Origin: Linanthus parryae
Lineage: Eukaryota; Streptophyta; Magnoliopsida; Ericales; Polemoniaceae
Reading direction: 5' to 3'
Length of the DNA: 64,000 nucleotides
Assembly: GCA_023055425.1 (NCBI GenBank)
Contig: JALGPY010000002.1
Location: forward strand, 138,379,927-138,443,926
Numbering within the stretch: the first letter of the stretch is position 1; each line of letters opens with the position of its first letter. Shown here in pieces: positions 58,267-64,000 of the stretch. The position numbers were made by a program, and so were the translations under genes. Under the pieces are notes generated by a model. The model saw nothing but the letters and a program-made list of their open reading frames with translations, was not told the DNA's origin and did no database searches.

Positions 58267-59033
58267 ACATGTAAATTTGAGAACGCATGAACAGACTGCT
58301 CATAAAATAGTACTGAGAGACAAAACAATATAGTTCACCTGTATAACAACGCAACCAACCTATATATTGTTGTTACGATCACATAATTGATTAATTAATA
58401 GAGTTAGACTAATCAACAGAGGTTGGGTGAAATCCTACATACATGATTCGACAAAGGTCTAAAAGTAAAGGAAAAAAGAAAAATCACCGTCTCACTAGTT
58501 CTTGTTCTCTTTACTGTGGCTTTTCTACTTTTTGATTGATTAAGGAGAAAGTTTAGAGCACAAGCCACTCCAACAACTAGCAATTACTTTGTTTCACCAA
58601 AGTTTTAATAAGAGGTATCTATATAGAACAGACTATGTGAGTGCAATGGTAGGTTAAGATCATACAGAAAACCAATCACATTTTTCTAAGCTATTTACTC
58701 ATGTTCTTTTTTCCTTTTATGTTCTTTCCAGATTAAAAGAAAATAATATCAGTAAACTAACTTTCTTCAAAGCAAACAAAAAAAAAACCCTAGATGAGAG
58801 TCGCCAGCAAAAAAAAAATGATAACGATCTGAAAATGGTCCCAAAAGGCAAATTTAAATTGACTCGCCCATGTCGTTTCATATATTTTGATGTTCAAATA
58901 TGCTATCATGAACAGATAAAATAATTTTGATCATATTTACTTCTTGGAAACAAACATGATTTATAACAATAAAGGTCATACCTCAATTTATACGATTGTT
59001 CTCTTTGATGCGCAGAGACACGTGCTGATAACG

Positions 59034-59240
59034 TGTTGTAAATCGAGAAGAAGAGAGAGACAGAAAATAAAGATAGACAATAGTGTAGGGAGAGAATAGT
59101 GTTGAGATGTGTTTTATTCTCCAACCCTAAGCCTCCTTATATAGACATTAGGTGGGCTTGTGGACCAAAATATAATTATACAAAATACACCCAACTATGT
59201 GGTGGATATTCACATCAGTCCAATAACATATTTCATAACA
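59034..59240 (-). repeat. 5' LTR of element E
   Basis: 207 bp. The minus-strand TATA-like CTATATAAGG falls at about 59137-59146. Followed (leftward) by the primer site at 59033-59021. Confidence 0.9.
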
Positions 59241-59282
59241 GAAAGTAGTTTATCTTTTTATTTTTTTTTGAATTACATCATA

Positions 59283-59542
59283 CTTACTTCGTTTTCTCTC
59301 TATCTTCCTTGTTTGGCTTTTTCTTCCGTATCCGGATCACTTTGACCAGATTATTTAGTTAGCAAGACGATGTAATTTTTCGATTATTTTTTCATGGTGT
59401 TGTAGAATATAATTTACTCTATAACACCTTACAAAGTTTATCAAATTCTTACATCGTTCTACTAATCGAATCACTGAATCAAAGTGACCCGATTAATAGT
59501 GGTAAAATACAAACTTAAAATATAGAGAGAGAACAGAGGAAG
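59283..59542. mobile_element. Stowaway-type MITE
   Basis: 260 bp. Left end CTTACTTCGTTTTCTCTCTAT and right end reading CTTCCTCTGTTCTCTCTCTAT on the other strand, with TA on both sides (59281-59282, 59543-59544). Inverted similarity continues inward (GGATCACTTTGA / GGGTCACTTTGA). TA target and CTYCCTCNGTTC-type ends fit Stowaway. Confidence 0.75.
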
Positions 59543-59939
59543 TATAGTCTTAGACGAGCGCTCTATCACCCTACCACTATGTTAGCATTCCAAAAATTAG
59601 CTTCACTACATAAAAGAATGAGCTACTTTGGTTCAAAAGATATAAATAAAAAAATAAGTTGGCCACGTCAAACTAATGTTGTTTCTTCTTTTCTAAAAAA
59701 AATTCATGTTGATTAGATGGTACATAGTGTGGTACAATGTTAAAAACAAATTTTTGAAATAAAAAGCCTATCAGAAATGTAATGTTGGAAAGTGTCAAAA
59801 ATATTATAAAAATTCTATAAATAAGGAAAAACATGACTTAATTTAATATTACAGTAAAATAATAATTAACTTCAATTTTCAAAACTTGCAGGAATTGTTT
59901 TTGAGAAAAGGATATATCATTAAATTGGAAACTGATCGG
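59543..59939. other. Intergenic DNA between MITE and LINE
   Basis: No gene. 59690-59815 duplicates 53515-53630. 59553-59590 reads on the minus strand like a tRNA A-box fragment but lacks a B box. Confidence 0.4.
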
Positions 59940-62395
59940 TTACAATTCAATGACTCTGCCCAAATGACAGATGTAAGCGGGCAGTTCAGCTTGCCAAGTC
60001 TCGGAACTTCCAAGACTTAAAGCTCTCTTAGAGAGAGAGTCAGTTGTGCGGTTCGCTTTCCTCAGAACTATACTCCATTTGATTTCCTTGAATCTTCTGG
60101 ACTTCTCCTCAATCATCTTCAAAGCTTCATAGATTGTTGTTTTGGTGTTCTCTCTAGGGCTTCCTCCTTTGATCTATTTTATGAGCTCCTTCGCATCTCC
60201 TTCGATGATGAGATGATCGATCTGAAGATCCTTTGCTGCTTGTAATCCGAGAGTGATGTCTTGGGATTCAATCTCCACAGCTCCTGTTCCCCATGCAATT
60301 GGGTTTGCACCAGCACCCACCATTTCCCGGTGATGATTCCTAATGATGAAGCCAGCACCGGCTCTCCTGTTCTTATAGGACCACGCTCCATCACAGTTGA
60401 GTTTGTACCAATCTGGTGCCGGAGGAGATCAGATCTACGCCGGATCTGAGGGATTCTGGTCAGGATGGCTGGATCTAGTTTGCGAGATCAGACTGTGGAA
60501 TTGATCGGCAAGCAGCTCGTGAGGGATAAGAACATCTTTAAATTTGGCTCTGTTTCGGTGATTCCACCAGACCAGAGACACACGCACAGATCGATTTGTT
60601 CTGATAAGGAACCTTGTTCAAAGGTATGTTGGATTGGTCCTTTGATACCTCTTGAAAAGTCGATTGGCTTTGTTGGCTGTGTGACACTGGTCCAGAAATC
60701 TGTAACTTTCGGAAACTGGGAGAAGATATGTTTCGTAGTTTCTCTGTACTCTCTGCAGAGCTTGCACTCTTGATCTCTGTCTTTAATTCCTCGCTTTGCC
60801 TGATTGTCACATGAGGCCACTATATTGTTGAAAATTTTCCAGAAAAGATAAATAAATTTATTTGGAACCTTGACCTTCCAGAGGGTCTTGAGCCACTTCT
60901 GATCTGCAATGACAGACACCCCTGGAAGAGTTTGGTCATTTGCAGTGATTTCTCTGGCTATCCTGCACCCTGACTTTGGGTGTAGATTCCTTTTTCTTCA
61001 AATTGCCAGATCCAGGAATCTACTGAAGGTTCGTAGGGATTGCAATTCTGAGGATATCTTGGAAATCTACCTGCCAGAGGGTTTCACGAAGATTCTCCAC
61101 ATTCCAAGTCTTGCTAATTTGAACAATGAAATCACTAAATTTCAGAGGGATTCTGGCATCAAGAGGCGTAATAATTCTGAAGTGATTTCTGCGAGGTATC
61201 CAAGGGTCCAGTGCGAGAGAGGTTGACTGACCATTACCAATTTTCTTAATCAAACCATTTTTTAGAATTTTCCTTCCGAAAATGAGACTCCTCCAAGCAA
61301 AGGAGGGTTGTCTCCCCAGACTAGATTGCATAAAGTCATTGTCGTGAAAATATTTGGCTTTGAAAATATGAGAAGTTAAACTCTGTGGGTTTGAATAATC
61401 CTTTAACACTGTTTTGCTAACAGTGCCATATTAAAGTCTTGGATATCCCTGAAGCCGATGCCTCCCTGCTCCTTTGAAAGTTTCATTTTATCCCAGACCG
61501 CCCGGTAGATACCTTTATTTGAGTTGTTGTTCCAAAAAAACTGGCGCATAATTTTTTCAATACGTTGGCAGGTATCATATGGAAACTGAAAACAACCCAT
61601 GGCAAATATTGGAATAGCTTGCACAATAGCCTTACGGAGTACCTCTTTTCCGGCCGAAGTTAATTATTTCTCCTTCCAACCTTTCACTTTATTCAGTATT
61701 CTTTCCAGCAGATAATTGAAAGTTAACTTCTTGCTTCTTCCAATTGTAGCAGGTATGCCCAAGTAGCGTTCTTGCTCGTTGACTTCCCGAACCCCGCAGA
61801 GAGCGCTGATAACTTGCTTATCCGAATCTGTTATGTTGGAGGAAAAAAGAGCTGCAGATTTGTTAAAGTTAATTTTTTGTCCGGAAGCGACCTCATATTT
61901 TTTAACAATTTGTAATAAATCTGTAACATCAGGAATAGTAGCTTTAGTAAAAAATATGATGTCATCGGCGAGAAAGAGGTGAGACTCAGTTGGGTCACTT
62001 CAAGAGGCTCTAATCCCTCTCAGCACTCTGTTTGACACTGCTGCTTCAATCGACCTCAAGAGCCCTTTAATGCAGAGGAGGAATAGATATGGGTAAAATG
62101 GAAAACCTTGTCTAAGGCCCCTTTGAGGTAATATTTCTCCCAAAACTTCTCCGTTGATTACAAACGAATAGCGGGCTGAGTTCAAACATTTCCAAACAAG
62201 CCCAACTATCAGAATGCCAAAACGAATTTTTTTCATAATTTGACGTAGATAGTGCCATTCTACACGGTCATAGGCTTTAGACATATCGACTTTAAGTGCA
62301 ACTTGACCACTTTTTCCCTTCACTCTAGTTTTCATTGAATTAATCACTCTAGTTCTCATGGTTATAATTATAACCAACAAATCCTCTATTTTATA
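59940..62395 (-). pseudogene. 5'-truncated L1-type LINE with RNase H
   Basis: Minus-strand LINE ORF2 remnant. RT begins near 62390 with IEDLLVIIITMR, then KVDMSKAYDRVEWHYL (about 62292-62245) and GLRQGFP; the catalytic box reads LADD (about 61970; YADD or FADD is usual). Downstream RT/thumb text continues to 61403, then 61409-61020. A zf-RVT zinc-binding block (VPNKFIYLFWKIF, CKLCREYRETTKHIF) is at 60919-60500. A C-terminal RNase H (CDGAWSYKNRRAGAGFIIR ... DITLGLQAAKDLQ) is split by a stop at 60179. Endonuclease and most of RT's N terminus are missing, so it was truncated on insertion or later. Stops and frame shifts make it inactive. Target duplication and poly(A) could not be fixed. Confidence 0.85.
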
Positions 62396-63155
62396 AGAGT
62401 GATTATGATATTTCGTTTAGTCTAGAATACTATGAATATAAAAGTAACTAGTTACACAAAATGATCGTACGAATCACTATATGTGAAATCCATGGAGGCT
62501 ATTGCCCATGGGATATACTTATTTGGTAAAGCAAATCGAAGATACACACTCGCGAGTAGTTTATGTGCATATGCATATTATTTAGTATGACAAATGTCTC
62601 ATGATTATATAACATGTCATAATTATTAACTGATAGTTTTTATTACTATCTTGAATGATCATGTTGCATCATATTATGTTAGACATTATGTATTTCCCAT
62701 AAATTCACTTTCAGGTATGAAGTGTGACATCAAGATGATGAAAATAGGGGGAGATTAAATTACAAGGCGCTGTAATCTTTTTCCTTAGCCGAGGTTCTTA
62801 TCCCACAGGGCTTTTCCAAGCAAGATTTTAATGAGGCATGCAGCCATGAATGAGTTCAAGACTTCACCAAATCTCCACTCACAATATGCACTCTTTTTCC
62901 TTCCTCAGAGCTTTTGTCCCAACGGGTTTTGCTTGACAATATTTTAACGAGGCATCGTATTAGTGAATATTCAATGGGGAGTGTTATGCAATATATAATT
63001 GATATGATGAATATCCACAAAATATTGTATTACCATGTATAGAAGATACTGATTGACCCCCACACCCTATATAAAGGGTGGTTTGGTGCAGAATAATACT
63101 GATTTGATATTCCTCCCTGCATTGTTCTCACTTCTCTACTCTTGAGTTCACAACA
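62396..63155 (+). mobile_element. 3' end of a second Ivana-type Copia (plus strand)
   Basis: Related to element E in the opposite orientation: TAACTAGTTAC, CTCGCGAG and the doubled CTTTTTCCTT...CCCA(C/A)(A/G)GG box at 62770-62845 and 62890-62955. Ends in a 174-bp LTR (62982-63155) TGTTATGCAATAT...GTTCACAACA with a TATA-like CTATATAAAGG at about 63067. The rest of the element is missing or replaced by the LINE; no coding part remains. Confidence 0.7.
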
Positions 63156-63534
63156 AATTTTTTTTTAGTGAATTGTGATGCTTAATATTTGTTTTGTTTT
63201 TTATGCAGTAGTTTGATCAACGGGTGAATAACAATTGTTCAAAAAAAAACGGGTGAATAAAAAAATATTATTTCAATGACATAAATTTTATGGCTTAATT
63301 ACTTAATGCATTCCCCCAGTATACCGAAACAATCGCACTGCATTACGTACTATCAAAATTTTGTTCTGGGACAAAATGGTAAAAGAAAGTCTACAACCAA
63401 TCTAAACTTGTCATTTGATCAAACTCCTCAATATAGTGAAATTCTCAAGAACATTCGAAGTGTTCTTCAATCCTTCAAAGAGACATTCTCCAGTTCTTCT
63501 CCTTTGTCCGACCTGCTACTATTGAAATATCTCC
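63156..63534. other. DNA between two LTRs
   Basis: Unassigned. A plus-strand frame from 63306 has ordinary-looking sequence (LNLSFDQTPQYSEILKNIRS) but runs into the LTR at 63535; I cannot identify it and no splice context is visible. Confidence 0.35.
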
Positions 63535-64000
63535 TGTTGGAATTGTGCCCTAGAGGAAATCAATTTATTGTGACAAATATATGGATTTACGATTCATTAT
63601 GTTATCGATATGGGGATATGATAACATGAATGAGTCCTTAGAATATAAGTGTTATATTCTTAAATATACCTAGTCCATTATAATGATTAATGGGACAATC
63701 ATCTATAGACTAGTATGGGGTCGGATTTATATGGAGATATCACGATCCAACACATGGGTATGCATTAGGGGTAATGGCATACTGGATAGACACACGACGA
63801 GAAGGATAAATTAGATTATGTTGAATTCACAATCGCTTCTCGTAGTGCTATAATTACAATCCTTAGACTTGAAGTCACTAGATACTCTAGTTGTGAAATA
63901 TTGTGCTTTGATGTTATCAAATGTTACACTGTAACTGGGTGACTATAAAGATAGCTATCGGGCATGATAGGAAGCAAGCTTAGAGATCGTAGTGATATAG
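63535..64000 (+). repeat. Start of an Angela-type LTR (cut by the window edge)
   Basis: Begins TGTTGGAATTGTGCCCTAGAGG and follows element C's LTR, including TGGATTTACGATTCATTATG and GACTAGTATGGGGT. Whether it is a 5', 3' or solo LTR cannot be told from here. Confidence 0.85.

Larger units (their letters stand above)
53756..59240 (-). mobile_element. Element E: Ivana-type Ty1/Copia, minus strand, non-coding
   Basis: Two 207-bp LTRs (53756-53962 and 59034-59240) differing at about seven positions by eye, flanked by TSD GAAAG (53751-53755, 59241-59245). On the minus strand the LTR reads TGTTATGAAATATG...TTTACAACA. The primer site CGTTATCAGCACG (59033 down to 59021) and the purine tract AAAGGGGGAG (53973-53963) fit Ivana/Oryco-type Copia. 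After removing the nested solo LTR the element is only about 3.8 kb and no gag, protease, integrase, RT or RNase H could be recognised, so it is decayed or non-autonomous. Confidence 0.85.

Noticed and set aside
59553..59590. tRNA-like A-box on the minus strand
   Set aside because: No B box or cloverleaf can be formed; the MITE interrupts the expected continuation.
63306..63629. 107-codon plus-strand frame near the right edge
   Set aside because: Its last 30 or so codons lie inside an LTR, and the rest has no recognisable domain; not called as a gene.

Overview
This window looks like nuclear DNA of a flowering plant. It has spliced eukaryotic gene structure, plant-specific LTR-retrotransposon lineages, a two-exon defensin-like gene, and Stowaway and Mutator-like miniature transposons. 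The species cannot be named from the sequence. Almost everything is transposable element. The only convincing host gene is a small secreted cysteine-rich peptide gene at 52818-53185 (minus strand).

Layout. (1) 1-1340: non-genic flank. (2) 1341-44329: one deeply nested insertion complex whose layers are each dated by target-site duplications (TSDs). The outermost layer is element A, a Tat-type Ty3/Gypsy element (TSD GTTAT) that has gag but no pol. A Sirevirus-type Copia (4560-14644, TSD AAGCC) sits in its hairpin-repeat region. An Angela-type Copia, element C (20317-44123), splits A's 3' LTR. Element B (24190-39209, TSD CCCGA), a 15-kb Tat-type Gypsy element, sits inside C. (3) 44335-52581: flank with a (GAA)n tract, a Sirevirus-type solo LTR (46538-48029, TSD GATTT), a probable Copia LTR (48052-48554) and a 950-bp long-TIR transposon (51106-52055, TSD TAAAATTA). 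(4) 52582-53755: a SINE-like sequence and the defensin-like gene. (5) 53756-59240: a minus-strand Ivana-type Copia, element E (TSD GAAAG), holding a Gypsy-type solo LTR (56560-58266, TSD ACATG). (6) 59283-64000: a Stowaway MITE, a 5'-truncated L1-type LINE (minus), the 3' end of a second Ivana-type Copia, and the start of another Angela-type LTR cut by the window edge.

Most interesting content. Elements A and B both carry, antisense to their own gag/pol, a multi-exon gene for a plant mobile domain (PMD, aminotransferase-like) protein. In B, five exons (37827 down to 33553) join through four canonical GT-AG introns with matching phases, and only one frameshift is apparent, in the last exon. 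B's own gag-pol, in contrast, has three in-frame stops and two frameshifts. A has lost all of pol yet keeps gag, the LTRs and a decayed copy of the same antisense gene. Between the sense genes and the 3' end of the antisense gene, both elements hold a tandem array of short hairpins. The array sequence differs between A and B, but the stem is kept by paired base changes. Together these suggest a Tat-lineage retroelement system with an antisense, intron-bearing accessory gene and a structured RNA spacer. The sense genomic RNA cannot splice antisense introns, which would explain why they survive retrotransposition.
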